Source: Vicia villosa
Lineage: Eukaryota > Streptophyta > Magnoliopsida > Fabales > Fabaceae
Length of the DNA: 64,000 nucleotides
Assembly: GCF_029867415.1 (NCBI RefSeq)
Contig: NC_081183.1
Location: 55,874,336-55,938,335, forward strand
Direction of reading: 5' to 3'
Made by a program: the position numbers and the translations under genes. The notes under the pieces were generated by a model that worked only from the letters and a program-made list of their open reading frames with translations, searched no databases and was not told the origin of the DNA. Numbering within the stretch: the stretch's first letter is position 1; the number at the start of each line of letters is the position of its first letter. Below, in pieces: positions 46,157 through 55,689 of the stretch.

Positions 46157-47692
46157 TCATTCTGGGCATAAATCCATACTGATGTTCTTCAGAATGAACT
46201 TAAACCTATCTTCAGCCAGGGGTTTTGTAAAGATATCAGCCCATTGATGGTCTGTATCCACAAAGTTTAAAGATAGAACACCCTTCTGAACATAGTCCCT
46301 TATGAAATGATGTTTAATCTCAATATGTTTAGCTTTTGAATGAAGAATAGGATTCTTAGATAAACATATAGCAGAAGTATTATCACAGAATATAGGAATG
46401 TTACTCTCATATATCTGATAATCTTCTAGCTGACTCTTCATCCAGAGCATCTGTGTACTGCAACCAGCAGCAGCGACATATTCTGCTTCTGTTGTTGATA
46501 GAGCAATAGTTGCTTGCTTCTTGCTATACCAGGAGATCAAATGACTTCCAAGAAATTGGCAACTTCCTGAAGTACTCTTTCTTTCAATTTTGTCTCCAGC
46601 ATAGTCAGCATCGCAGAATCCTACTAAGTTGTATTCTTTAGATTTTCTGTAAACTAAGCCAACATTAGTAGTACCTTTCAGATACCTTAGAATTCTCTTA
46701 ATAGCAGTTAAATGAGATTCTCTAGGATCTGATTGGAATCTAGCACACAAACAAACACTGAACAGAATGTCAGGTCTAGAAGCAGTCAAATATAGAAGAG
46801 ATCCAATCATACCTCTGTATAACTTCTGATCTACCTTCTTACTTACCTCATCCTTACCTAGGATGCATGTTGGATGCATAGGAGTTTTGGCTTCTTTGCA
46901 GTCTAGAAGATTAAACTTCTTCAGAAGTTCCTTCACATACTTGGTTTGGTGAACATACGTTCCTTCTGATGTTTGATTTATTTGTATTCCAAGGAAATAC
47001 TTGAGTTCTCCCATCATGCTCATTTCAAACTCAGCCTGCATAGACTCAGCAAACTCCTTTCCAAGTGTAGCATTAGATGTTCCAAAAATAATATCATCTA
47101 CATATATTTGACAAATTAAAATATCCCTTTTAAAGGTTTTACAAAAGAGAGTAGTGTCCACTTTTCCTCTAGTGAAACCATTATCCAGAAGGAAAGAACT
47201 TAAGCGTTCATACCAAGCTCTGGGAGCTTGTTTCAATCCATACAACGATTTCTTTAGTTTAAAAACATGATTAGGAGACATGGAGTCTTCAAAACCAGGA
47301 GGTTGATGGACATAAACTTCTTCATCTATATAACCATTTAAGAAGGCACTCTTAAAATCCATCTGATAGAGAGTGATGTTATGTTGAGTGGCAAATGAAA
47401 TTAATAGACGAATAGATTCTAACCTGGCCACTGGTGCAAAGGTTTCTGTATAGTCAATCCATTCTTGCTGACTATAACCCTGAGCCACCAGTCTGGCTTT
47501 GTTCCTTACCACTTCACCTTTCTCACTGAGCTTGTTTCTGAAGACCCATTTTGTACCGATTATATTGAATCCATCTGGTCTAGGAACAAGATCCCAAACA
47601 TCATTCCTTGTAAACTGATTCAGTTCTTCTTGCATAGCAATTATCCAGTCTGGATCTTCTAGAGCATGATCAACAGAAGTTGGCTCGATCAA
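46157..47692 (-). CDS. Copia 2 reverse transcriptase and RNase H
   Basis: 511 codons in the same register as the integrase frame upstream, separated only by the stop at 47705-47707. RT: palm segment MDFKSAFLNG (D112), block PPGFEDSMSPNHVFKLKKSL, catalytic YVDD at 197-200. RNase H: GFCDADYAGD (D361), STTEAEY (E402), FCDNTS (D437), and the conserved ending HIEIKHHFIRDYVQKG. It stops after ISMDLCPE as in copia 1, so this is the real C-terminus. The first visible Met is probably not a real start: the product is normally part of the polyprotein. QQEWIDYTETF has Trp where copia 1 has Gly. Confidence 0.92.
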   Translation of the reverse strand: MIEPTSVDHALEDPDWIIAMQEELNQFTRNDVWDLVPRPDGFNIIGTKWVFRNKLSEKGEVVRNKARLVAQGYSQQEWIDYTETFAPVARLESIRLLISFATQHNITLYQMDFKSAFLNGYIDEEVYVHQPPGFEDSMSPNHVFKLKKSLYGLKQAPRAWYERLSSFLLDNGFTRGKVDTTLFCKTFKRDILICQIYVDDIIFGTSNATLGKEFAESMQAEFEMSMMGELKYFLGIQINQTSEGTYVHQTKYVKELLKKFNLLDCKEAKTPMHPTCILGKDEVSKKVDQKLYRGMIGSLLYLTASRPDILFSVCLCARFQSDPRESHLTAIKRILRYLKGTTNVGLVYRKSKEYNLVGFCDADYAGDKIERKSTSGSCQFLGSHLISWYSKKQATIALSTTEAEYVAAAGCSTQMLWMKSQLEDYQIYESNIPIFCDNTSAICLSKNPILHSKAKHIEIKHHFIRDYVQKGVLSLNFVDTDHQWADIFTKPLAEDRFKFILKNISMDLCPE

Positions 47693-47704
47693 AGATACAA
47701 GACC

Positions 47705-49291
47705 TTATTGACAGTCTGCATTGTTCTTAAGGAATGCTCTTGTTCTGATTGGATCATCCTTCTTTCCAAGAATGACATCTTCTGAATGACCAGAGATGAG
47801 TCTGGATGATCTTCTGACAGATGGTTCTTCAGAAATGCTTAGATTCTCCAGAGAAGCTGATATTTGATCTTCAGATTCTTTGCTTCTGAGAAGCTCTGCT
47901 TCTGATGCGTTGCTTCTTGGCTCAACAACTTCTGATACATCAATATCACAATCTGCAAAATTATCAAACTGCTTTGGTTTTTCAGAACCAAGCTTATCAT
48001 CAAACCTGATATTGATTGATTCTTCTACAATCAATGTTTCAGTATTGTATACTCTGTAGCCTTTTGAGCGTTCAGAATATCCAAGAAGGAAACATTTTTG
48101 TGCTTTGGAATCAAACTTACCAAGATGATCTTTAGTGTTCAGAATAAAGCATACACATCCAAAAGGATGGAAATATGAAATGTTGGGCTTTATATTCTTC
48201 CACAATTCATAAGGAGTCTTATTTAGAATAGGTCTGATAGAGATTCTATTCTGAATATAGCATGCAGTGTTTATTGCTTCTGCCCAGAAATGCTTAGCCA
48301 TATTGGTTTCATTGATCATGGTTCTGGCCATTTCTTGCAGATTCCTATTCTTTCGTTCTACAACTCCATTTTGCTGTGGAGTTCTAGGACAAGAGAAATC
48401 ATGGGCAATACCATTTTCTTTGAAGAACTCTTCAAAGAATCTGTTCTCAAATTCACCACCATGATCACTTCTAACCTTTATGATTTTACACTCTTTTTCA
48501 GATTGAATCTGAATGCAGAAATCAAAGAACACTGAATGAGACTCATCCTTGTGTTTCAAGAATTTTACCCATGTCCAGCGGCTATAATCATCTACGATGA
48601 CTAATCCATATTTCTTCCCTCTGACAGATGCTGTTTTGACTGGGCCAAACAGATCAATGTGCAAGAGTTCTAATGGCCTTGAGGTAGAAACAACATTCTT
48701 GGACTTGAATGCAGGTTTGGAGAACTTGCCCTTCTGACATGCTTCACAAAGAGCATCTGATTTGAATTTCAGATTAGGGAGTCCTCTGACAAGATCCAGT
48801 TTGTTAATCTGAGAAATCTTTCTCAAACTAGCATGACCTAATCTTCTGTGCCAGACCCACTGCTCTTCAGAAACAGACATAAGACAAGTCACCTTCTGAC
48901 TCATAAGATCTTGCAGATCTGTCTTATAAATGTTGTTCTTCCTCTTGCCGGTAAATAGGATTGAGCCATCCTTCTGATTTACAGCCTTGCAAGACTTTTG
49001 ATTAAAGATTATATCATAACCATTGTCACTCAATTGACTGATAGATAAGAGGTTATGTGTTAATCCTTCTACAAGAAGTACATTTGAAATGGAAGGAGAG
49101 TTACCAGACTTTATAGTTCCGGAGCCAATTATCTTGCCCTTCTGATCTCCTCCAAACTTGACTTCTCCTCCAGACTTAAGCACCAGGTCTTGGAACATAG
49201 ACCTTCTTCCTGTCATGTGTCGTGAGCATCCAGAGTCCAGGTACCACGACATGTTGTGCTTTGTCCTTTTTGCAGCCAAGGATATCTGCAA
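47705..49291 (-). CDS. Copia 2 protease and integrase
   Basis: A 528-codon frame in +1 register relative to gag and overlapping its end by about 115 bases. Protease WYLDSGCSRHMTG (D19-S20-G21). GAG-pre-integrase zinc site H148, H153, C182, C185. Integrase core D213 (HIDLFGP), D276 (VRSDHGGEF), E312 (GVVERKN) with the exact 35-residue D-E spacing. C-terminal LGYSERSKGYRVYN, then a variable linker and SSRLISGHSEDVILGKKD. It opens with a TTG at 49289-49291, not ATG, so it depends on a frame change from gag. It ends at TAA 47705-47707, where copia 1 has a sense codon. Confidence 0.92.
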   Translation of the reverse strand: MQISLAAKRTKHNMSWYLDSGCSRHMTGRRSMFQDLVLKSGGEVKFGGDQKGKIIGSGTIKSGNSPSISNVLLVEGLTHNLLSISQLSDNGYDIIFNQKSCKAVNQKDGSILFTGKRKNNIYKTDLQDLMSQKVTCLMSVSEEQWVWHRRLGHASLRKISQINKLDLVRGLPNLKFKSDALCEACQKGKFSKPAFKSKNVVSTSRPLELLHIDLFGPVKTASVRGKKYGLVIVDDYSRWTWVKFLKHKDESHSVFFDFCIQIQSEKECKIIKVRSDHGGEFENRFFEEFFKENGIAHDFSCPRTPQQNGVVERKNRNLQEMARTMINETNMAKHFWAEAINTACYIQNRISIRPILNKTPYELWKNIKPNISYFHPFGCVCFILNTKDHLGKFDSKAQKCFLLGYSERSKGYRVYNTETLIVEESINIRFDDKLGSEKPKQFDNFADCDIDVSEVVEPRSNASEAELLRSKESEDQISASLENLSISEEPSVRRSSRLISGHSEDVILGKKDDPIRTRAFLKNNADCQ

Positions 49292-51089
49292 TAGGAATAA
49301 TCTTATCCTTAGGTACCCACATTTTCTTGGGTCCTTTCTTGTTAGATTTTCTCAAGTTCTGATTGAACTTGGGTTTAACATTGTAAGCAATAGGAGGAAC
49401 AGCATGATTATTCTTAATGTGAGTTTCATGATATTTCCTAGGTTGTGTCACATGCTTCTTAGTGTGTGTAATGTGAAAACTTTGAGCATGTGAAGTGTGC
49501 CTAATATCATGTGAGTGGCCATACTTGAACTGATCATACAATGGCTTGTATGTGATTTTCATCTTATCAACAGGTTCAAGTTTGTATGGGGTTTCACCCT
49601 CAAAACCAATGCCAACTCTACTGTTTCCAGACACAGCATATATCATAGAAGCTAGCTGACTTCTGCCAATACTTCTAGATAAGAACTTCCTGAAACTTAA
49701 ATCATATTCTTTCAGAATATGGTTTAGACTAGGAGTGGATTTTTCTGAATCAGAAGGAGATCCAACATTATTGGATAATTTTAAAAGTTTTTCTTTTAAT
49801 TCAGAATTCTCCAACTCAAGCTTCTTTGTTTCAAATTCAAATAGCTTTTTCAGCTTTTTGTATTTGAGACTAATCTGAGACTTGAATTCCAGAAGTTCTG
49901 TTAGACTGGAAACTAACTCATCTCTAGTAAGTTCAGAAAATACCTCTTCAGAATCTGATTCTGATGTAGATTCTGATCCGTCATCTTCTGTCGCCATTAG
50001 CGCACAGTTAGCCTGCTCATCTTCAGAGTCTGAATCATCTTCTGACTCATCCCAGGTTGCCATAAGACCTTTCTTCTTATGAAACTTCTTCTTGGGATTT
50101 TCCTTCTGAAGTTTTGGACATTCATTCTTGAAGTGTCCAGGCTCATTGCATTCATAGCACACGACCTTCTTCTTGTCAAATCTTCTGTCATCAGAAGATT
50201 CTCCACGTTCAAATTTCTTTGAACTTCTGACGCCTCTGAACTTCCTTTGCTTGTTCTTCCAGAGTTGATTTAGCCTTCTGGAGATCAAGGACAGTTCATC
50301 TTCTTCTTCAGATTCTGATTCTTCAGGATCTTCTTCTCTAGCCTGAAAAGCGTTAGTGCATTTCTTGATATTGGATTTTAATGCAATAGACTTACCTTTC
50401 TTTTGAGGCTCGTTTGCATCCAGTTCAATTTCATGACTCCTCAGGGCACTGATCAGCTCTTCCAAAGAGACTTCATTTAGATTCTTCGCAATCTTAAACG
50501 CAGTCACCATAGGACCCCATCTTCTGGGTAAGCTTCTGATGATCTTCTTTACGTGATCAGCCTTGGTGTATCCCTTGTCAAGAACTCTCAATCCAGCAGT
50601 AAGAGTTTGAAATCTTGAAAACATCTTTTCAATGTCTTCATCATCCTCCATCTTGAAGGCTTCATACTTCTGGATTAAAGCGAGAGCTTTAGTCTCCTTG
50701 ACTTGAGCATTTCCTTCATGAGTCATTTTCAAGGACTCATATATGTCATAGGCCGTTTCCCTGTTAGATATCTTCTCATACTCAGCATGAGAGATAGCAT
50801 TCAGCAAAACAGTTCTGCATTTATGATGATTCCTGAAAAGCTTCTTCTGATCATCACTCATTTCTTGCCTTGTCAGCTTTACGCCACTGGCATTTACCGG
50901 ATGTTTGTAACCATCCATCAGAAGATCCCATAGATCACCATCTAGACCAAGAAAGTAACTTTCCAGTTTATCTTTCCAGTATTCAAAGTTTTCACCATCA
51001 AATACCGGCGGTCTAGTATAACCATTGTTACCGTTGTGTTGCTCAGCAGAGCCAGATGTAGATGTAGACTTTGCAGTTTCATCAGCCAT
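49176..51089 (-). CDS. Copia 2 gag (full length, 637 aa)
   Basis: ATG 51089 begins MADETAKST, about 70 bases after the primer site. Copia gag core at about 28-235 (FDGENFEYWKDKLESYF; ALALIQKYEAFKMEDD; RSLPRRWGPMVTAFK). CCHC zinc knuckle C311, C314, H319, C324 (CYECNEPGHFKNEC). An acidic stretch follows (340-390), then a likely coiled coil (about 400-470), then a conserved C-terminal block (ILKEYDLSFRKFLSRSIGRS) and a His-rich basic tail. No internal stop. The last ~35 codons read protease DNA in the wrong register (VVVPGLWMLTTHD), showing gag stays open past the pol start. Forms the virus-like particle. Confidence 0.93.
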   Translation of the reverse strand: MADETAKSTSTSGSAEQHNGNNGYTRPPVFDGENFEYWKDKLESYFLGLDGDLWDLLMDGYKHPVNASGVKLTRQEMSDDQKKLFRNHHKCRTVLLNAISHAEYEKISNRETAYDIYESLKMTHEGNAQVKETKALALIQKYEAFKMEDDEDIEKMFSRFQTLTAGLRVLDKGYTKADHVKKIIRSLPRRWGPMVTAFKIAKNLNEVSLEELISALRSHEIELDANEPQKKGKSIALKSNIKKCTNAFQAREEDPEESESEEEDELSLISRRLNQLWKNKQRKFRGVRSSKKFERGESSDDRRFDKKKVVCYECNEPGHFKNECPKLQKENPKKKFHKKKGLMATWDESEDDSDSEDEQANCALMATEDDGSESTSESDSEEVFSELTRDELVSSLTELLEFKSQISLKYKKLKKLFEFETKKLELENSELKEKLLKLSNNVGSPSDSEKSTPSLNHILKEYDLSFRKFLSRSIGRSQLASMIYAVSGNSRVGIGFEGETPYKLEPVDKMKITYKPLYDQFKYGHSHDIRHTSHAQSFHITHTKKHVTQPRKYHETHIKNNHAVPPIAYNVKPKFNQNLRKSNKKGPKKMWVPKDKIIPIADILGCKKDKAQHVVVPGLWMLTTHDRKKVYVPRPGA

Positions 51090-51161
51090 CTTTTACTGAA
51101 GCGTTTTTCTCTTCCTGAATCTTTTCTAAACACGGTTAAGTGCTTGCACCTTAGAACCGGC

Positions 51162-51173
51162 GCTCTGATGCCA
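51162..51173 (-). promoter_or_regulatory. Copia 2 primer binding site, variant
   Basis: The minus strand reads TGGCATCAGAGC two bases inside the 5' LTR, with C at position 4 as in copia 3. Confidence 0.85.
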
Positions 51174-51175
51174 AT

Positions 51176-52382
51176 TGAAGGATAGAAAAACACTTAGAAA
51201 GGGGGGGTTTGAATAAGTGTAGCTTTAAAAACTTGACCGATAAAAATAAATTGCACAGTTATTTTTATCCTGGTTCGTTGTTAACTAAACTACTCCAGTC
51301 CACCCCCGCAGAGATGATTTACCTCAACTGAGGATTTAATCCACTAATCGCACGGATTACAATGGTTCTCCACTTAGTCAGCAACTAAGTCTTCCAGAGT
51401 CTTCTGATCACACACTGATCACTCCAGGAACAACTGCTTAGATACCCTCTAAGACTTTCTAGAGTATTCTGATCCACACGATCACTCTAGTTACAACCTG
51501 CTTAGATAACCTCTAAGACTTCCTAGAGTATTCTGATCCACACGATCACTCTAGTTCCTTACAACTTAATGTAATCAATTCTAAGAGTATTACAATTGCT
51601 TCTTAAAAGCTATAATCACAAACTGTGATATTTCTCTTATCGTTTAAGCTTAATCTCACTAATATATTACAACAGCAATGTAGTGAGCTTTGATGAAGAT
51701 GAAGATTCTGAGCTTCGAATAGAACAGTGTTTCAGCAAGTTAATATTCACAGAAATTGTGTAAGTTCGTTAACCTTGCTTCTCATCAGAACTTCATATTT
51801 ATAGGCGTTGGAGAAGATGACCGTTGAGTGCATTTAATGCTTTGCGTGTTCCGTACAGCATCGCATTTAATGTTATACGCTTTTGTCAACTACCTCGAGC
51901 CTTGTTCACGCTGTGTCTACTGACGTTGCCTTTAATAGCTTCTAACGTTCCTTTTGTCAGTCAGCGTAGCCTGCCACATGTACTTCCTTCTGATCTGATG
52001 TTTGTGAATACAACGTTTGAATATCATCAGAGTCAAACAGCTTGGTGCAAAGCATCTTCTGATCTTCTGACCTTGAAGTGCTTCTGAGCGTGATACCATC
52101 AGAACTTCAGTGCTTCTGATCTCATGTTCTTCTGATGCTTCCATAGACCCATGTTCTGATTCTGCTTCGACCATCTTCTGATGTCTTGCCAGACCATGTT
52201 CTGATGTTGCATGCTGAACCCTTTGAGACAAAGCTTCTGAGCGCTGAATTATGCATACTCTTTATATATTTCCTGAAAAGGAAATTGCATTGGATTAGAG
52301 TACCATATTATCTTAAGCAAAATTCATATTATTGTTATCATCAAAACTAAGATAATTGATCAGAACAAATCTTGTTCTAACA
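51176..52382 (-). repeat. Copia 2 5' LTR (1207 bp)
   Basis: Offset from the 3' LTR by exactly 8357 bases along its length. Minus-strand TATA box at plus 51796-51803. Followed by the ACAAC duplication. Confidence 0.96.
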
Positions 52383-52924
52383 ACAACTTCACACAATTAA
52401 TTCACCTATCAAATTAAATCATTTTCACTTCATTTTTCATACACCTATTATTTAATATATCTATTTTTGTGAATAGTCAAAAAATCATAAAAATATTATT
52501 TATTTCATGTATTTTAATTAGGTTTAAAGTAGTATGTTTTTAAGTGTTTTCTTAAATACTTTAAATATATATTGTCACTTTATTTTAACCTAATCATTTT
52601 GTTAATAATTTTATGATAAAACCCTAATTGTTTAGGTCTTAATTAGGTAAAAGATCTTTATTTTTACCTTAATTAAGTTGACTTTTGTCAATTTTCAAAA
52701 CTATTTTCAATCTCCGAACAAATCAAATGATTAAGGTTCTTAAACAACAGAACCTTATATCATTTACAAATCATTTTCAAATTGCTCTCATAACCAGTAC
52801 TGTAAAGTACTGGGCCTCTAATAGAGTGTAAGTCCCAAACACCTTCTCTTCTTAGCTTGTTTTCAAAACTGTATTTTCAAAATCTTCTTTCTGTTTTCAA
52901 AACATTCTTCTGGTATTTGAAGGG

Positions 52925-53400
52925 CATTATTCCCGGTGAAACTCTTCAGATACCTATGTGACCTTTGTCCATCTTCACTTCTTCTGTTTTCAAAAACCAT
53001 TAACTGTTTATCCTATATATTCAACTGTTATCCATCAATTACTGGTAAGGCTTTGTACATACTTCTTCAAAGGCCTCCACTCCATCCAGGTTAGGCTTTA
53101 CAAGCTTTCAATTTACAGTCTTTATTTAAATTACTGTCAAATATAAATTGTGCATATATATTAGTTTAGAACTACGTTTGAGTGTAAACCCTAGGACAGT
53201 TAAACTATATATATATATTATAGGAATATGACCTAGGATTGAGAATGTCTTCCCGGTGAAGGCTCTTTCCTAATTAGAGATCTGTAGTTCAAACCCCCAA
53301 GATGAATTATTCCCGGTGAAACATCTTGGTAAAAACCTTAGAATCCAAAAATATAGGACACATCCACCCAAAGAGGAATTATTCCCGGTGAAACCTCTTA
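52925..53400 (+). repeat. Dispersed TTCCCGGTGAA repeats in the Ogre LTR
   Basis: TTCCCGGTGAA occurs near 52930, 53250, 53308 and 53378, each in a similar context, with a diverged copy (TTCCCAGTGAAGG) at about 55950 beyond the LTR end. Confidence 0.75.
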
Positions 53401-53477
53401 CCCATTTGCTTAGAGCCAAAATAAGTTCAAAACTACATAGCTTTCTCTTGTGCTATAACAAGGACCCTCGATTAGCC

Positions 53478-54715
53478 TCCTCTTGGGCTTTGTACAAGGA
53501 CCCACAGGCTTCTTAAAAGCATTTCCAGCTTCCTCTTGAGCTTGTATACAAGGACCCATCAGGTTTCTTATAAACATAGGAACAGGTCTTTAGTCACCTT
53601 TTAGCCTACCCTGGTGAGTTTTCTTCCAATTTAAACCAAACTTTAAACAAGCTAAGTTTGTCTCAATTTTGCATTGAGTACACCTTTTGGAATGAGAGAC
53701 ATGGACAGTCTCTGTCACCCTTATCTTCATCAATCTTCCTTAGCAGAGTCTAGGATCTATGTTTATCTTCTCCTCAGCATGTGTCAGCCTTCATCTTGGG
53801 CTTTAAACAAGAAGTCTCCACTAGATAATCTTTCTGCCAATCATTTTCAATAAAAATCCCTGGAAAGGGTTAGCCTCCAAGATCATTCTTTCATTTTTAT
53901 AAAATCCCTGGAAAGGGTTAGCCTCCAAAGTCAATTAATAAATGTCAAAAATAAAGATTCATTTCTCTTAGGAGATAATTTCCCCAAAAGAGTCAAAACC
54001 CATGGAAAGGGTCAGCCTCCAAAAACATGATAAAGTCAGTCTTTTAACAGACAAATTCACCAGCTGAGTCAAAATCCCTGGAAAGGGTTAGCTTCCAAAG
54101 AAAAACAGTCTTTTAATAAATAAAATCTCCTCAATAGAGTCAAAACCAACAAAAACAGTTAGCCTCAACCTTGGGCTTCATACAAGGCACCAAACAATAA
54201 AACTCCCCTGTCAAGAGTCAGCCTCAACCTTGGGCATTGTACAAGGCAGATAATAGAGTCTCCCCAGTGAGTTCTTCATCATTCAGTAGCCACAACCTTG
54301 GGCTTTGTACAAGGCAGATAAACCATATTTTTATGTGTCAAAGATTCCTAACACCTAGGATCTTTTCCCCATAGAGTCATCCATACTCAGTTTATTTAAG
54401 AGTCTGCCACAACCTTGGGCTTTGTACAAGGCAGAAAATAATGTTTTCCCTAGCTAGAGTCAGCCACAACCTTGGGCTTTGTACAAGGCACATAAAATAG
54501 AGTCATTCATTCAATTATCCTCAGCAATCAGCCACAACCTTGGGCTTTGTACAAGGCACACAAATAGAGTCTCCCTAAGTAGAGTCAGCCTCAATTCTGG
54601 GCTTTGTACAGAACACAAAAATACCCTGTAATTAATCCCCAATGGAGTCATCTCCCAGAGTCAATAATAATTAATAAATCAATCAAAAAAGCCTCAAGCT
54701 TGGGCCTCATACAAG
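53478..54715 (+). repeat. Hairpin-forming repeat family CCTTGGGCTTTGTACAAGG in the Ogre LTR
   Basis: About eleven copies of an imperfect unit CAACCTTGGGCTTTGTACAAGGCA, near 53480, 53532, 53793, 54165, 54214, 54286, 54408, 54467, 54536, 54594 and 54692, with a diverged one at about 55105. CCTTG and CAAGG form a 5-bp stem around a 9-base loop. In several copies the second arm changes together with the first. Confidence 0.85.
53856..54100 (+). repeat. CCCTGGAAAGGGTTAGCCTCC repeats in the Ogre LTR
   Basis: Four copies near 53857, 53903, 53999 and 54073, interleaved with the hairpin family and separated by AGAGTCAAAA-type spacers. Confidence 0.85.
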
Positions 54716-55671
54716 CCAGCTAAAGTCAAATCTTTTATACAGTAGATAGACATAGCTTATCTCTATAGAGAGATATTTTTACTACTCTACCACATTCAAA
54801 CAAACAAACATTTCAATTTCAATTTCAATCCAGTCTCCCATTTAGGATTTTGAAAGGCATGAGCTGGCAGTAAAACCCAGACATGTGGTAACTTTCCCTA
54901 ATTTGGATGAGCATCTTTCTTTCATTTAGGAGGCATTTGACTGGTATACTTGCACATACACAAGTAAGGTCCCCCTCTTGAATGAAATGAATTCAGTTAT
55001 TCTGTCACTCCTTTAAATGTTCGTGGTAGAATAGTACTAATACCTCTCTGTAAAGATGATTTCATGCCTCTTTACTGTAAACAGAGATTTAATTCCAAGC
55101 TTCAACCTTGAGCTTTAAGCAAGGCACCAAAAACAAGTAATTTCCCTAGTTAGTTCCCCGAACTACATTAAGCTCTGACTTCCACTAGGGATATGTAGGC
55201 ATGAGGTTCACAAGGAATCTCAGCGAGCTAATAAAATACCAAAAATAGTCAGTCTATCTATCTGTCTGTCTTTCTTTAATCAATTCAATTCTCTCTCCTA
55301 ACACAAAGGAGAAACTTTCCCAATCATTAGCAGCACAAACACAAATGACACAGAGAAGGTTCCTGTAGAGTACTACAGATATGTAGGGTGTTTAAACACT
55401 TCCCTATGTATAACCGACCCCCCGGACTCCAGAATTTCTAGTCTAGGTGAAATCCCCACACTTAGCAAACTCATAGGGTTTAGTTGAGATCTTTTTTTCC
55501 CTTTCCTACTCGTAGGACCAATAAGAAAGTTCGTGTGATATCGTAGGAAGAACTGAAACAAAATTCATCCCACCACGGGCGCATTCTCCTTCCAAATTTC
55601 GCGTGAAGGGTTTAGCGTGCCGTCCTCCCAAGTGAAACGGGGAGGTAAAGAAAACGACACCACAGTAAAAA

Positions 55672-55689
55672 TGGCGACTCTGCTGGGGA
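55672..55689 (+). promoter_or_regulatory. Ogre primer binding site, tRNA-Arg type
   Basis: TGGCGACTCTGCTGGGGA, seven bases after the LTR end. This matches the tRNA-Arg type site used by Ogre elements. Confidence 0.88.

Larger units (their letters stand above)
42819..52382 (-). mobile_element. Copia element 2, SIRE type, minus strand, very young (9564 bp)
   Basis: Bounded by TGAAGG...TAACA and by ACAAC duplications (42814-42818, 52383-52387). The two LTRs are equal in length (1207 bp) and I found no difference on reading them side by side. Minus-strand order: 5' LTR, primer site, gag, PR, IN, RT, RNase H, short accessory ORF, multiplied purine tracts, 3' LTR. Nearly intact apart from a gag/pol frame change, one stop between IN and RT, and a broken accessory ORF. 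Confidence 0.96.
40049..55664 (+). repeat. Ogre 5' LTR, about 6.0 kb, split by copia 2 (pieces 40049-42818 and 52388-55664)
   Basis: Begins TGTCATACCC inside copia 3 gag and ends at about 55664 (...GACACCACA), eight bases before the primer site. The ACAAC duplication around copia 2 proves the two pieces were contiguous. After removing copia 2 the LTR is about 6047 bp, in the range known for Ogre LTRs. A TATA box (TATAAATA, 41589-41596) marks the likely promoter, so most of the LTR would be transcribed leader. It carries tRNA-like modules and repeat families listed separately. No long ORF. Confidence 0.87.

Noticed and set aside
53450..55110. A CRISPR-like array, because of regularly recurring hairpin units
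   Set aside because: Units are imperfect, spacing is irregular, and spacers are themselves repeated; this is plant LTR sequence.
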